From: Adiantum capillus-veneris
Taxonomy: Eukaryota > Streptophyta > Polypodiopsida > Polypodiales > Pteridaceae
Reading direction: 5' to 3'
Assembly (NCBI GenBank): GCA_014529385.2
Contig: CM043950.1
Coordinates: forward strand, 71,836,435 to 71,900,434
DNA length: 64,000 bases
Under the pieces are notes generated by a model that was not told the DNA's origin, ran no database searches, and saw nothing but the letters and a program-made list of their open reading frames with translations. Of the stretch, positions 36,109 through 48,680 are shown in pieces; position 1 is the first letter of the stretch; every line of letters begins with the position of its first letter. Made by a program: the position numbers and the translations under genes.

Positions 36109-37060
36109 CTTCTCTCGTTGCCCTCTTTTCTTCATTGTCAAAGCTTTCACTGTTGTGGGCTTCAAGCGAGCTTTCTACTGATTCTTCATCCGATTTATCT
36201 ACCCTCTTCTTCTTTGATCTAGTGGTTCGTGGAGAGGGTTGAGCTGATACTATCTATGTATTCATATTCCAGGCTCGTGAAAAGTTGTCAGCCGTTCCAA
36301 TAGCATGGTATGCGATTTGTGTTAGAACTTCTGGAGCGCCCAGATACGTTATCTTTCCTTCCTTCTTTGTGCTCTTGAGTGTTGTAATCACGTACTGCGT
36401 GTGATCTATTGTTTGCCTTGTGGTTGACTTCAACACCGCCGTGAAAGTAGTTGCAACCGCATGATTCGGAGTTGTGTATCTTGGTGGTTTCTTTGAGAGG
36501 AAATGGAATTGTTGGTGATAAAGACGGGCAGGATCCTCCACTTACTTGAGAATTAGGTCAGAGAAGGTGGTAACAAATGTATCCTTGGTGAATGTACCAG
36601 CTGTTTTCCTATCTCTGGCCCTCATTGTCGTTCCTTCAGTTGGCAGCTTTAATGCCTCGGCCACTATGTCCTTGTTAATGACCACTTCAACTTTTTGACC
36701 TTGCTGATCTGTGATCTAAGCTGATCCATCCTCTTTGATTGTTGATAATATTTCATAGGCTCTCTGGAAATCTACTCCACAGGGCTCTTGATCATAGAAT
36801 TCTTGAAGCTGCAACCTTCTGCTAGCTTCTTTTATGGCTGGCTTCACAGCTACATCATAAATTTCTTTTGGAAGCATATGCAATTCTACATTATTTTCAT
36901 CTTCACTTTTGAACCTGCCGGGCGGTGAAGACTGTAGTGTTGTGTTCTTCAAGTTATTCCTTTGATAGGTAGGATACCTTAGCCGTTTTCACCACTGAAC
37001 TCGGCTCCAACTGGTATGGTGGCAATTCTTGCAGCTTTTCTTTTTGAGTCATCCTTTTCT

Positions 37061-38600
37061 TTGTCTTTTGAACTGCTTACATTGCACCTATGAGGAGGAT
37101 ACAGTTCGTAGTTAGAAAATTTCACAAATTTCGCTCTGAAATGTCCTGTGTCTGAATTGCTGGTAAATGATGTCCATTTTGCTTCAAATCAATTTTGGAG
37201 CATGCATATATGCATAAAAACAAGTAATGATTAAAACCATGCAATCCGGGTAAAATTTGCAACCAATGTAAATAATCCTGATTATTTACAACTGGGAAAT
37301 TTTCCCAACTTTTTGCATTTTTGACATCATAGGCTTGAGACATATGTGATTTAGATACTCTGAGTGAAGTGTGGGTTCATTTGAGTGCAGTGTGTGGAAA
37401 TCGTGCCAGATTTAGGCTTCAAAGTCTAAAACAGTAGGTATAAAGGGGTTTTGATCGGAATGTGCTCAAACTTGATTGGTGGGCTTGTCGCAACATGTAC
37501 TTTAATTTGGTCCCATAATTTCAAAGTTGAAATTTGGACTCATTCTCGCAAAAAGTAAATAATTGTGATTATTAACTTTTTCATCAATTTTAACATTTTT
37601 TGTTACAAGCTGGTTCTAGACATAATATAGACCCTCTGTGTGAGATCTCGGATGTTTTGGATTTAAAAAAGTGACAATTGACTCAAAATTTGGACAAAAG
37701 AGTCTTTAGTGCGTTTTCTTAACAAAATCCAAGATTTCGTTTTTTGGTCACTTTGAAGCCATGGATTTGTCCGTTACATAGTCTTGATGCTGCTCATCCA
37801 GTTTGGGCTCATTCGGAGTCTTTGACTTCATATGTCAAATTTGACAATTTACAGTCCTCGAATTGTTTCTTTCTCTTTGAGAGCTTGCCTTGACTGTTTT
37901 CTTGAAACAATCTAGGTACATTGTGTATAGACCTTGTCTATAAGCTGCCTGTGGAGTCAGAATCCAATTATGGCATGTGGCCAAGACCTAGATTATCTAC
38001 TTGGGACCCCCTCGACCCCTGGAAAATGGTCATCTACTGATATGAAAGTGTTCTACTATGTAGGGGCATGCTACAGTTCAAGTCTTGTCTAATTCGGTTG
38101 AGCTGATAGGCCGCTATGGTTGTTTTTGTGTCATAAAAATTCGTACACAGCTGGGATTCTATGGTTTTTTCTTGGGCCTAGACCTGCTACCCGACTGTAT
38201 AGAAATGTTCTTTGATGAGTTTAGAACTTACCCCTCATGCCTTGTGTGAAACAACACTGAAAATGGGCGACTATGGACTCCGAAAATTGTGCGCAAAGAA
38301 GGAAATTGTGCGCATCAGGGAGATGTTATTAGCTCAAATTCCCCTGTTGATGATTTTTAAGGGCACTGTTAGGTGATTTTACAAACAACCACATGTTAAC
38401 ATCCAACTTTTTCTCCCTCTTCAAACATTGCTCTTAATTACTGAAGTTTACTTCCACCCCTCCTAGATGGAGTACTCCAGGACAACTGTGTACATGGGTT
38501 GAACAATTGTGTCTATGCATAGCCGTGGTTGGCTCTATCATGCTTTTAAGGTCAATGCATTTCAAACTAGTATGCGGTGCAAGAGTTGGGTCGTGAGTAG
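37061..38600. other. No gene seen
   Basis: AT-rich sequence upstream of the coiled-coil ORF. A CATAG|G acceptor-like site near 37,090 suggests it could be intronic or leader sequence. Confidence 0.4.
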
Positions 38601-39362
38601 TTAACTCAAGGGTTTCTGGGTAAATAGTAGATTTTGTAATTTCTGTGCTCTTTGCCTGATTGTACCATCTGGATGCTTTGGCACACTGACCTCTTGAGCT
38701 ATAGGTATCAATAATGATAGTTGTTGAGCTTTAACTCTCCATTGGTATTTTGGTTTTTCGTTGATAAACTGTTGTGGTTGAGTTTTTTTAGACTGAACCT
38801 TCCAATGCTTCATCGGCTTTAGAGTTGATGGTGGAAAAGATAAATGCTCTTTGGGTTTCCAAACCTATCTAGTGCTAGTGTCCCTTTTGGAATATTTTTT
38901 CCTCTGAGTAGTTAGATGTGAAACTTTCTTCAGTAAGGTAGATGAGTTTTTGGACACCCAAACTTGAGACGAATTGTCCTTGAGTTGTGCTTTTGGTACC
39001 CAAATTTGCATGACTCCTTGCATGCTACTTGTAGCATTTTCTTGTCTAGAGGTTCATGTAGATTGATTGCTCCCTGGTTTCTTTTGTGGGTGACCTCTTT
39101 TCCATTCCTAATAAATCAATGAGATTGCTCGCCATAGGCAAAACATGTTATTAGTAATAGATATGCTAGAACCTGCAATATCCTCTATGACAGAGCCTGT
39201 ATCCACAGAAGATGGATATACATCAATTCTATGCACAACATTCCAAGCGCCCTTTGACACAAGAACATGCATTATCATGTAATCCCACATTGGGTAGTTA
39301 TTCCCTTCCATTTTTTTCGCAGCAACAAACATCTTGACAACATTTGTGTTGTTGTCAGCCAT
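38601..39362 (-). pseudogene. Copia-like Gag fragment with W(V/K)PK repeats
   Basis: ATG at 39,362 opens MADNNTNVVKMFVAAKKMEG followed by NYPMWDYMIMHVLVSKGAWN, the N-terminal pattern of Ty1/copia Gag. After stops near 39,108, the same frame (39,011-38,601) has four W-containing repeats (QIWVPKAQ, QVWVSKN, VWKPKE, KYQWRVKAQ) of the kind seen in plant copia polyproteins. No protease, integrase or RT follows. Confidence 0.55.
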
Positions 39363-39772
39363 GGCACAAGTGACTGCACGTGATATGAAAAACTCACTGA
39401 AAGAAGAAAAATAAAGTATGACTAACATGTGCTATATAGAACAACCCAAAGAGGAATGCAAGGGACCTATTTTGACAAAATAGCACTAACATAAATTCTG
39501 CACAAAAGGATGAAATTTCTTGCATGTAGTGAAAACGATGACCAAAATAAGCCGGTGAATCAAAATTTTGAGCACACCAAGCTCTATAATTTTTCCCGAG
39601 GTATTACTATTGAGCTACTAACACTCACCAAAGCTCACCCAACTTGGAGAAAGTGATTCCGCAACACTAGAAACTATACCTAGGAAAATGTAACTTGCTC
39701 TAATACCAATTGTTGAAATTGGAGAAAATTAGTAGGGTGACACTGGAGAAGATGCTTAGGAGGACGTAACCT

Positions 39773-39786
39773 GCTCTGATACTAAT
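39773..39786 (-). promoter_or_regulatory. Copia primer-binding site
   Basis: The minus strand reads ATTAGTATCAGAGC directly after the LTR end. It resembles the initiator-Met site TTGGTATCAGAGC with one change. Confidence 0.6.
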
Positions 39787-40231
39787 TGTTGGAGTTAGAA
39801 TTGCAAGGATGCACACGCAACTTGAAGAGGATAAAGAAGCTCAAGGAACACAACAAAGAGTGTATTTCTAAGTACACAAATAGAAAGATAAGTTAGCCTT
39901 AGAGTGGGTGTATATACAATGCACGGGGAAGAAAACCTCCTAGTGAAGGGAAAAGTGCCCCAGCAATCATAAGTGTGAAAACACATTACTACCGCATATA
40001 TGATAACACATTGCCACGTCAATAGTGGCTAGTATATTATCAAGGCATGCAAAGAGTGGAGCATTCATGTGTCAAATTAGATTCACTATGAAACAGTTGT
40101 GGGACCCTGCAACCATTCCCTCACCTCTTGCGCCCACTAATCTTGTTGTCACAGAGCCTTTTGCTATAATGCCTTTGCCTATAATCATTGTAGGCTTAAA
40201 CCATTATGTACACGCTTGGATTCATCCAACA
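39787..40231 (-). repeat. Copia-like 5' LTR (about 445 bp)
   Basis: Begins TGTTGGA and ends TCCAACA on the plus strand, a matching inverted terminus. It contains a minus-strand TTGTATATACACC TATA box near 39,910 and sits next to the primer site and the gag start. The 3' partner LTR is not in the window. Confidence 0.55.
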
Positions 40232-43200
40232 AGTTCTCCTTTTCTACATAGGTAATTTGGCAAAGTTTTGAGATGGGACTCCTTCAGATTAAGGAAAGTA
40301 GTGTTAAAAGAGCAGTAACAGGCCATCAAAGAAATGACTTAGAGATTGGTAGAACAATTGTAGACACTGATCTCTTATCGAGCAATTGGAAAGTATGCTT
40401 TCAAGGAGAGAACTAGGGCATGACAATGCTCATGGAGACATCAAGAATCCTTTAGACATGGCCATTATTAAAAAAATTATGGGAACATTGAATGCTAAAA
40501 TAGCAACAATCACAATTAATGGGAAAAAACTTTAGTTGATTGTTGTTGTGATCTCGCATAACTTCAAACTTCCCTTTGACTAGAAAGCCCAACCTTTTAG
40601 TGCTAATGCCGTCAATAGTTTCTTGAACAAAACAGATGAGTTGAAAAAGAAGAGGAAGTATGGAGGACAAGGGATCACTATTTCAACACTGAAGTAGAAA
40701 ACAGTATACAAATAATTGCAAAAGATTTTAGTTTATTCTGATCAATGATCAAGGCTCATTATGTGCATACACCACTGTGGTGTTGAGTACACCACTCCAG
40801 AGTTAACCCTTGCGACTTTTTATCATGCATGGCATGTATATACTTACAAGGCTTTCATTTTTGTCCTACTAGCATTTGGAGTCTGCTAGGCGCATATTCA
40901 TTGGGGCCATTTTTACAACTGTATGGTATGACCATTTCATGGAGGTGCATAGGATGATTTCTAGTTACAGTGCGGCAAGTATAGGCAAGGCTTATAGTTT
41001 TTCATGCAAATTTCTTTCTCACCTAACGATTTCTAGTTATAGTGCGACAAGTATAGGCAAGGCCTATAGTTTGTCATGAAAATTTCTTTCTTGCCTAACG
41101 ATTTCTAGTTACAGTGCGGCAAGTATAGGCAAGGCCTATAGTTTGTCATGCAAATTTCTTTCTCGCCTATCTTTCATTGGCACAGTAGGCAACAGTGCTC
41201 GGCATGGCCGACCATTTATCACAACCTGCAACACAGATAGGAGTCTCTTTGCTTTCAATAATCAAGTTCCCCAGGTATGCATATAAGTATTTTTCTACTC
41301 TTCAATACAAAGTACAATTGGACAAGGTCCATTGTCTGTGCATGATCGACACAATTGACTCTCTTCACAATGACATATGTCGCCAATAGCATGTGTTGGC
41401 AATGAGGCCACACATAGTTATCTAAAGCATGGCTTCTCCTGATTACCTTAAGGCAGGGCCAAGGGCCAGTTTTTCAGTATCTCAAGGTGACACGCTTGGC
41501 CTATTACTAGATTTGTTGAGGGAAGCAAGTTTCTCGGCATGGCCGACTCCTTGTCACTGTTTCTACAAGCCGACATAGGATGCTTGCAACACAATATTGG
41601 TTAATTTCACTTGGAATTGCTTTAAAGGTCGATTATTTTTGTCATGCTATTGGCAGCCACATCAGTTGGCTATTAGCACTACCCGATTTAGGTGAAGCAA
41701 GGCTTCTCTTTATGCATCTTTCATAGTGACTCACCACGTTTGGCATATGCTATGAGCATACAAACTTGGGAAGGCTTTAGCCAACTGTTTACCGATTATT
41801 TCATTTTGTACACGATGGATGTATATGATACAAGAGGGCGTATATCCATAATATGCGACAAGTTTCTCTCGCACGGCAGATTTGGTTATGAGCCATCTTC
41901 ATGCGAGCTTTCCCGTTGGAATCTCATGACAACTGGTTGCAGCAACAACTACCAGCTTGATCCAAGGTTCTCTAACTCACAGTTAGCATGTGGCTAAGAT
42001 TCTACTCAAATTAGTCTTCATCGGTTCGTTGATTGAACACTATTTTGCATAAGGGCTATGAGCCAAACAGGCTAAGAGCCGATGTCAGGTCAAGGGTAAG
42101 ACCCAACTATTGGCATTCTTTGAGTGATTGTTCTCAAGATATACCCAAGGAATTACACATCGACGTTAATGGACAAGCAAGAGTCTTGTCATTACGGATA
42201 TTTAAGGTGTCATTTTTGCACTATAGGTTTCTAGTGCGATGCTCAAGTTGAGTTTTTGATACTTTTGCACTTACATCAGCTGATCTATACCATGGAGTCT
42301 AGAGACAGCACACAGTTGAGACAGCATGGCTGTTAATACGAGCTAGACATCTAACTTATGTGGATTTCTTGCTCTCACTATAGCACTACGGCGTGTCTAT
42401 GGATATACTTTTTCGGGTAAGACCCGACGGGTGATTGTTACATCACCCCATAGGCATTAAGGATCACAGTTTGATCTGCATTGAGGATCACAATTTGATC
42501 TCTCCTAGTTAGACTTTCAAGGAAAGAATTCTGTAATCTACCACGCGGTAGCGGACAAGTTCAACTTTTCAAGTTGATTTCAATCATTACGTACACGGTT
42601 AACTATGTTGGTTACTGTTACCTACTAGTTGAGCAGTTTCTACAAAGGGTCTTACCAAAGGGTTTGCCTATGTAGATTTTAACCAAAGGGTTTGGATTGC
42701 AAGGGCAACACCCATGGTTCCCAGTGCAATGTTGTTTCTCTTTTCAAGTAGGAGACGTGCTTCTCTCCGTTGGAATACGGGTAAGTGAACATTAGGTTCA
42801 AATCTCCAGGTACGCATCTACTGATTTGGTGTTATTCCAGTTTTCTTTGCTTGGTTTTTCAAGATGTATAAGTACTCTTGAATGTTACAGAACCATGCCA
42901 AGGGCATGTTGGCACAAAGTATTTTGGGCCAAGTGTCCAATCTATTTTTCTGCCTTATGTTCAATTCGGCACATGTTGTCACATGGGATACAACATGGTC
43001 TAGGAACTCAAGGAGTTCGGTTTAGCCAGTGTGGAGCAAGATAATGAGGGTCCCTCTCTCTTGTCATAGAGTATTTAGCGTTACCTCCACACACAAGCAC
43101 ATCTTGTACTTGACGGATGTTCTTTTTTATACATCCTCACATGAGACATATTCCACATGTGGAGAATATGAGTCTCTGGACTGACACTGGCGCCATTATT

Positions 43201-43265
43201 TCAATCATGTGTCACGATAAAGTCCTACGGGGTGCTGGTCACATTTGTTTTCTTGACCATTTTTA
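40232..43265. other. About 3 kb without recognisable coding
   Basis: No domain was found on either strand. It holds a three-copy 72-bp repeat and lies just downstream of the broken end of T1 pol. It could be long-LTR or spacer sequence, but no second copy is present to test this. Confidence 0.4.
40956..41171 (+). repeat. Three tandem 72-bp units
   Basis: Copies start at 40,956, 41,028 and 41,100, each beginning GATTTCTAGTTA(C/T)AGTGCG and ending TTTCTTTCT(C/T)(A/G)CCTA. The 72-bp unit is 24 codons, so open frames persist through it. Confidence 0.9.
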
Positions 43266-43269
43266 GCAC

Positions 43270-46200
43270 GACGTATCAGGAGCAATTTCAGTGGGGCCAA
43301 AAATTGTCGAATATTTTATGGAAAAAAACCAATTCTTGAGAGAGTCCCTCTTTACTTGCCATTGGCCCAAAAGTTGTTTGATAACTAGTAGAGCATCGCC
43401 TTTTACGACCAACCTCAAAATGCCAAAGTCAATGCACTACTTGAGTCCCAGGTGTAAGGTAAGATATTCTGCTTCATTGTTGGTATGCACCTCCTCCAAG
43501 TCGTAAGCTTTGGAAAAAATGATTGTGCCATGCGGATCCGGAATAACCACACCCCCACCTGCCATATGTGTTACTCATCTGTAAGCACCATCAAACCACA
43601 TTGTGAAGGCCTCTTCTAAATCCGGTTCTTCCTTATCCTCAAGCTTGTACCACCCTTGGATAAATTGCCAATTCAACCTCCTTGTTGACCAGAATGTCCG
43701 CCAAATGAGACCGCCGAGTGTGATCCACTCTAAACTCAAACTCAAACTCTTGAAGCTCGATCACCCACTTCATGATTCGCTTCCCTGGCTTTAAGTGTAG
43801 CACCACTTCAGGCAAAAGATTGTTAGCAGTCAATACATAAAACTTCCGAACGACCAAATATACTTTAAACTTTCTGCAGGCAAAGACCAAAGCCATAAAC
43901 CACTGCTCTGCCTCCGTATAAGTAACTTCACCTGGACTAATGACCCTGCTTTCGAAATAAATGGGCTTATAACTCCTGCCTACCTTTTGTAGCAATACTG
44001 CTCCAATAGCCACCGTTCCCACCGTCATAGAAATAAAAAAATCATCCTCATGATTAGGAGGACACACTGCAGGTAACTGACATAGAATACCTTTCACTTT
44101 ATCAAAGGCCTCTCGAGCTTCCTCATCCCACTGAAACCCATGCACCTGTTGAGCCCTTTTCTGAAGAGGGTAGACATATTGAGACAACATCCAAAAAAAG
44201 AGAGATAAATACTTTAACTTATGCACGAAATAAGACAATTCCATTGCACTGGTTGGAGGCTCCATAAGAACCAATGCTTTCACCTTCTCTGGGTCCGCTT
44301 CAATCTCGTTCTGTGATACCACATGACCTAGCAACTGAACCCTTGGTTGTGCTAGCTTGCACTTCTTTGGATTCAACTGACCTCCTTCTTCATCTAGCCT
44401 TTGAAAACACAGCCTTAACTTGGACAAATGTTCTGCCCTGGAACTATAACAACGAATATCATCCATAAACACTCTGATGAACTTACCCATTTAAGGCCCG
44501 AACACCTTGTTCATCCAATCTTGTAAAGTCGCATACGCATTCACTAGTCCAAAAGGCATTCTCCGGTAGGCAAAGCAACCCCATGGAGAAATGAAGGTAG
44601 TCTTCAACTAGTCCTCCAAAGAAATACCGATCTGAAAATACCCTGAAAACCCATCCATGACAGAATAGCGCTCATGTCCGGCAACCAGGTTTAAAATCTC
44701 GTCTTGAAAAGGCAAAGGGTAATGGTTCCACTTGGTCGCAACATTCAAAGGCTTATAATCTACACATACTCACCATTTTCCATTTTTCTTCGGGGTAATA
44801 ACAACACGAGAAACCCACTCAGCCTCCTTTGCTGGATATAGAATACCTGCCTCGAGCAACTTGTTGATCTCCTGCCATAGAGCTTCTTTTTTAATATCCC
44901 CTAACCTTCTGAGCTTTTGTGATTTTGGCATGTATCCTTCTTTAAGCAGAATCTGATGCTCCACTCCTTTAGCTCCCCTCAGATCTTTATACTCCATTGC
45001 AAATAAGTTAGGGTATGATGCACATAGGTCCATATAGCCTTCTTTCTCCTGCTTTGTTAAATAGGAACCTAGCATATCTTCCACCTCTTTAGCTTGAAAT
45101 CTACAAACAAGAACTTGCATACCTCTCCTTGCAAGGGTAGAGTCTACTGTGACCCCGAACAAATCTATGTCCAGCTTTAATAAATCCTCATCACTCTCCT
45201 CCTCTTCAACACTGGTCAACCCTTCATCATAAGTAGACTCCGTTTCGTACTCATAGCTGGTACTGAAATCTTGATTATCTCCACATGCTGGGGGATGAAA
45301 ATGACTTTCCCTGGTCTTTAGATCCAACACAATCTGTCCGCCATTTTCCGGATCTGGCAAGGTAAACACCCCTGTCCCCTAATCTTGTTTGGCCCCAATT
45401 GCCAACAGCCATGGCCTCCCCAATATAATTGGATAGGCATTCTCACATGCTTTCATGACAAAAAAATCAATTAAGCATTCAATTCCCATAACCTTTACCT
45501 TCAGATCCTGTGCCACTCCCAAACAACGAGCTTTGGCATGATTAGCCATCCTCATTCACACATTGGATCTGAAAACAGCTTTAATGCCAATATCCCTCAT
45601 AGCCGACTCCGTAATAACATAGACTTGGGCACCACCATCGATATAGGGTTGAACCTGTTTCTTCTTCTCGATCAAAACATCCACCACCGGAAGCACATCG
45701 GCCGGGCTCCCCACTTTTAAGGCTAGATTTTGTACTGTATGCACCTCTCCTCCCACTTGAGGAAGCCTTGTGCTGACACTGGTTGACCATTGCCTTCTTA
45801 ACATAGGATTCAATGCAAGCAGTTGCCCAAAAGTGATGTTAGCCTTCTGGTTTTGAACATCTCTTACCAAATCATACTCCGGATTGCCGCGTCCCAACTG
45901 AAAATCCTTTTGGGTAATTCTTCGTCTTTGCCTTCGTCTGCTTGGCTCTGCCTGCTCTCTTCCTTCATTTACCTTCTCTTTACCCTTCTTGGCTCTAGTT
46001 TCACGCTCCGTCTCAGTCTCCCTTTCACCTCGTGCTCTTTTGTTGGCCATGATGTCAACCTCCTGCCTGACAACACCAATAATGTTAACCCTTGGTATTT
46101 CATCATTACCTGATGGAGCTGCTTGTACCTGGTTTTCAACCTCTTGCTACCCTCTTTGGCCATTAAACTGTGCTTGACCATGACCTCGACCAAAAAGAGG

Positions 46201-46389
46201 ATACATGCTGCCCCTTTCCCTTGGTGGATGAGAACAATCTGGAGCATAATGGCCTTCCTCTCCACAATTGTAGCACCTGCCAGGCAATTGCCTAGCTCTT
46301 CCTCTTCCAGCCCTTGCTTGATCTCTGTCCATAACACTTAAACGCACTCCATCTCCAGCAAAAATTGGTCCATAACTATGTGTTGTCAT
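43270..46389 (-). pseudogene. Tat-like Ty3/gypsy element T1: Gag end, PR, RT, two RNase H
   Basis: A zinc knuckle CYNCGEEGHYAPDC (about 46,285) is followed by a basic linker and VRDVQNQKANITFGQL. The protease has YIDGGAQVYVITESA. RT is in one frame from 45,369 to about 43,655 (VVITPKKNGKW, VFMDDIRCYSSR, LLGHVVSQNEIEADP) with stops at about 44,768, 44,609 and 44,491. An RNase H region (VGTVAIGAVLLQ) follows, then after a frameshift near 43,660 a second, archaeal-type RNase H (MWFDGAYR, HTNNEAEY, VVKGDALLVIKQ). The dual RNase H is a Tat-lineage mark. No integrase follows; the element is cut near 43,270. Confidence 0.85.
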
Positions 46390-46442
46390 CTTTCCTTAAT
46401 GGAAATAACCGTCTTTGATCAACATCGACGAGCAATCAGCTT

Positions 46443-46461
46443 CTCCTCAGTGGGGGCACCA
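46443..46461 (-). promoter_or_regulatory. Possible primer-binding site of T1
   Basis: The minus strand reads TGGTGCCCCCACTGAGGAG between the likely LTR end and the Gag region. It begins TGG as expected, but the tRNA was not identified. Confidence 0.35.
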
Positions 46462-48540
46462 GAAGATGGAGAGGGGGAATAGGGAACACACCCAGCACAC
46501 AAAATACTTGCCTCTCTATAGCCGAGGGATTCCACAACACCCCTAACCTCTCAAAACATACCTTCAAATTGGCTTATTTGCACTAACAACTCTGCTTTAG
46601 CATACAAAACAACTACCTCACACCTTGCAAAAAATACCCACAACAGAAAAGTACCCACACAGCTCAACTCACCCTTTTCGAATCACAAAACACTCCTAAT
46701 ATGCCCTCTTGGTAGCACGTTTCAAGCTGCAGGCAAACCCTCTGCAAGCAATGGCCAATACACGAAGAGCGGGAGAAGAGGAGGGAGATGGGGAGAAGAA
46801 ACATACGAGATTGGGGCAAGTGAGTGGTATTATTGCATTGAGAGTAGTTCAACCAATGTATGCAGCTTCAATGGCAAGCTTAGCAACACACAAGCTTCAA
46901 GCTTTCACTTACTCACACAGGCAAAAAAGCCCTCAAATTTTTGCATTTACAACCTTTTATAGGGGTAACCCTAGGAGGCCCAAAAAAAGAAAAAAAGGTG
47001 AGCTTCCCCTCCCGTGGCCTTCACTTAGAGCTTCTTTTAGAATTGGATTGCATTGCCAACACATGGCATAGTTCACTTTTGGAAATATTTGCTTGGTGTG
47101 CACATTGGGCTTTGGTCCTCTCCTTTTTTTGGCCGGCCGGACTTCCCCTTTCTTGGCCCTTGAATGCCAATAGCCTTACACTCCAACTGCCCTTACTGGC
47201 TTTGCAGCAGGACCCCTCCCCCTCATCGAGGCAATAGAGATGTCTCTATTGGGGGGGGGGGGGCTTCCCCTCAAAAAACTTTGCCGCTTACGGGCGCGGG
47301 CACAACCTCTTGGCTGCCTACCACGTCATCAATGAACTCAACAACCATACCGCCATGCGACTGCCCACGGGCGCCACACCTCTTCCCAGCACCGCCGGTT
47401 CACACCAAAACTGTCGCCGAACACGCCACAGCAGCGCCTGCATACGCACGCCATAGCCATGCCCAAGGGGAGCTCCCTTGACCCTCTCTTGGATACCAAT
47501 GGGAAGGTCACAATGTAGCTTATGTATCGTGGCCTTCGGGATTTTCACTACGCATATGGGTTTATTAGCAGGACACGTGGCAGCTCCACAGGCCTTGACC
47601 CTTTTGAACTTCAAAACACCCATTATTATTTTTTTAACCCACACTTTCTTTTGGTCCTACCTTTACCAAGCTCCCATATTCTGCTCCCATATCCTATTGC
47701 CAAACTGTAAAGCCCTTCTGAGACTCCACTTTCCCGGCTACAACCATACCCTCTGTATCTGCAGTTCAACCCCTCGGCATCCTCGAACCAAGGCTTTCAA
47801 AAATGGGAAAAATCATCTCCAACCTGCTTCGGACAAAGGCACTCCAACTTTTGATTGCCATATCTTTCCACTCCAGACTCCGTTTGGCATGCAGACACTT
47901 CCTGCTAGCTCCGTATGGTGTACACCCTGCTCTAGAACTTCATCAAGGCTCAAAAGATTCCAGATGGCACGTTCTCCAATGCGGCCAAGTGGGCTCATAC
48001 TCGGCCCCTTGGAAAATGTCAACTGATCATATCTTGCAAATCATGGCTCCGATCTGCAATCGAAAAAGACGGGTAGGCTCCATGAATTGAGCTCTACACA
48101 TCTATACCTTAAGTTCCACTTGGACCATCTGTCTCCCACTGCCCTGTCGGTAAGAATCTGCAAACCACTGAAACTTCAACCTTCAATAACTTGGGCTCCG
48201 TAGCTTGGTTTGATCAGCCGTCTGGACCTGTTTCTTCAACACTTCAATCTCTTTATTTATAAAACCAAAGGCTGCACTTTGCATCTCCTTCACCTCTTAC
48301 CCCAATTAGCCTATTATGGAGCATTCCCTGGCCTATAAGCCACATCATGCATACATTTTCGCTGCCACCTGCCATCTCCAGAACTTCCTAGCTGCTTCAG
48401 TCCTTTGCCATGCTTTTGCTTGCTTGTACACACCTATCCATGCCACCTACTAGAGTCGACACACTTTGGCTGCACTAACGTGCAAGTATCCTGGGGGATT
48501 CACCATGGAAAACTTACCGCACCACGTAAGTGCAGGGGAG
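46462..48540 (-). other. Probable 5' LTR of T1, limits uncertain
   Basis: A minus-strand TATA box CCTATAAAAGG at 46,963-46,953 lies about 500 bp upstream of the Gag region, suggesting LTR promoter sequence. No second LTR copy is in the window, so the ends cannot be fixed. Open frames here look spurious. A G-run of about 14 lies at 47,248. Confidence 0.35.
46953..46963 (-). promoter_or_regulatory. TATA box upstream of T1
   Basis: CCTATAAAAGG on the minus strand, at a position suited to driving T1 transcription. Confidence 0.45.
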
Positions 48541-48641
48541 GGGGGTTCTTTTACAAGCTACATAAGCGTATAAGTTAGGGGAAGGCCCTTAATAATTTTG
48601 AATCCCAAGCTTGAAAATAAGGGATGGGGTATCATATTTTG

Positions 48642-48680
48642 TTGTGTGTGTGTGTGTGTGTGTGTGGGGGGGGGGGGGGA
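48642..48680. repeat. (TG)n followed by G-run
   Basis: TG dinucleotides for about 25 bases followed by about 14 G. Confidence 0.95.

Larger units (their letters stand above)
35222..37060 (-). pseudogene. Coiled-coil ORF, N-terminal part
   Basis: Reading starts near MTQKEKLQELPPYQLEPSS (about 37,050), shifts frame near 36,955, then stays in one frame to the chromovirus junction at 35,222. Order: a globular N-terminal region (IYDVAVKPAIKEASRRLQ; KVEVVINKDIVAEALKLP; EKPPRYTTPNHAVATTF-like), an acidic/basic linker with SKKKRVDKSDEESVESS, two copies of a 92-residue helical unit, and a Pro/Thr/Glu-rich segment ending PQAEAV. Stops: TAG near 36,718, TAA near 36,545, TAG near 36,254, TAG near 36,075, TGA near 35,907, TAA near 35,532. 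In the duplicated unit the TGA aligns with CGA (Arg) of the sister copy. The ALKLP region weakly recalls plant transposon-associated proteins; function unknown. Confidence 0.6.

Noticed and set aside
22632-40231. One giant LTR element from the copia LTR to the tract at 22,632
   Set aside because: The LTR start at 40,231 (TGTTGGATGAA on the minus strand) does not match TGTTAGTAGC at 22,637, so they are not an LTR pair.
40956-41171. CRISPR array from the three 72-bp copies
   Set aside because: The copies are directly adjacent with no unique spacers and the context is a plant nuclear genome.
46709-48090. Plus-strand frames of 95-182 codons upstream of T1
   Set aside because: They lie in probable LTR sequence on the strand opposite to T1 transcription, overlap one another and show no domain.
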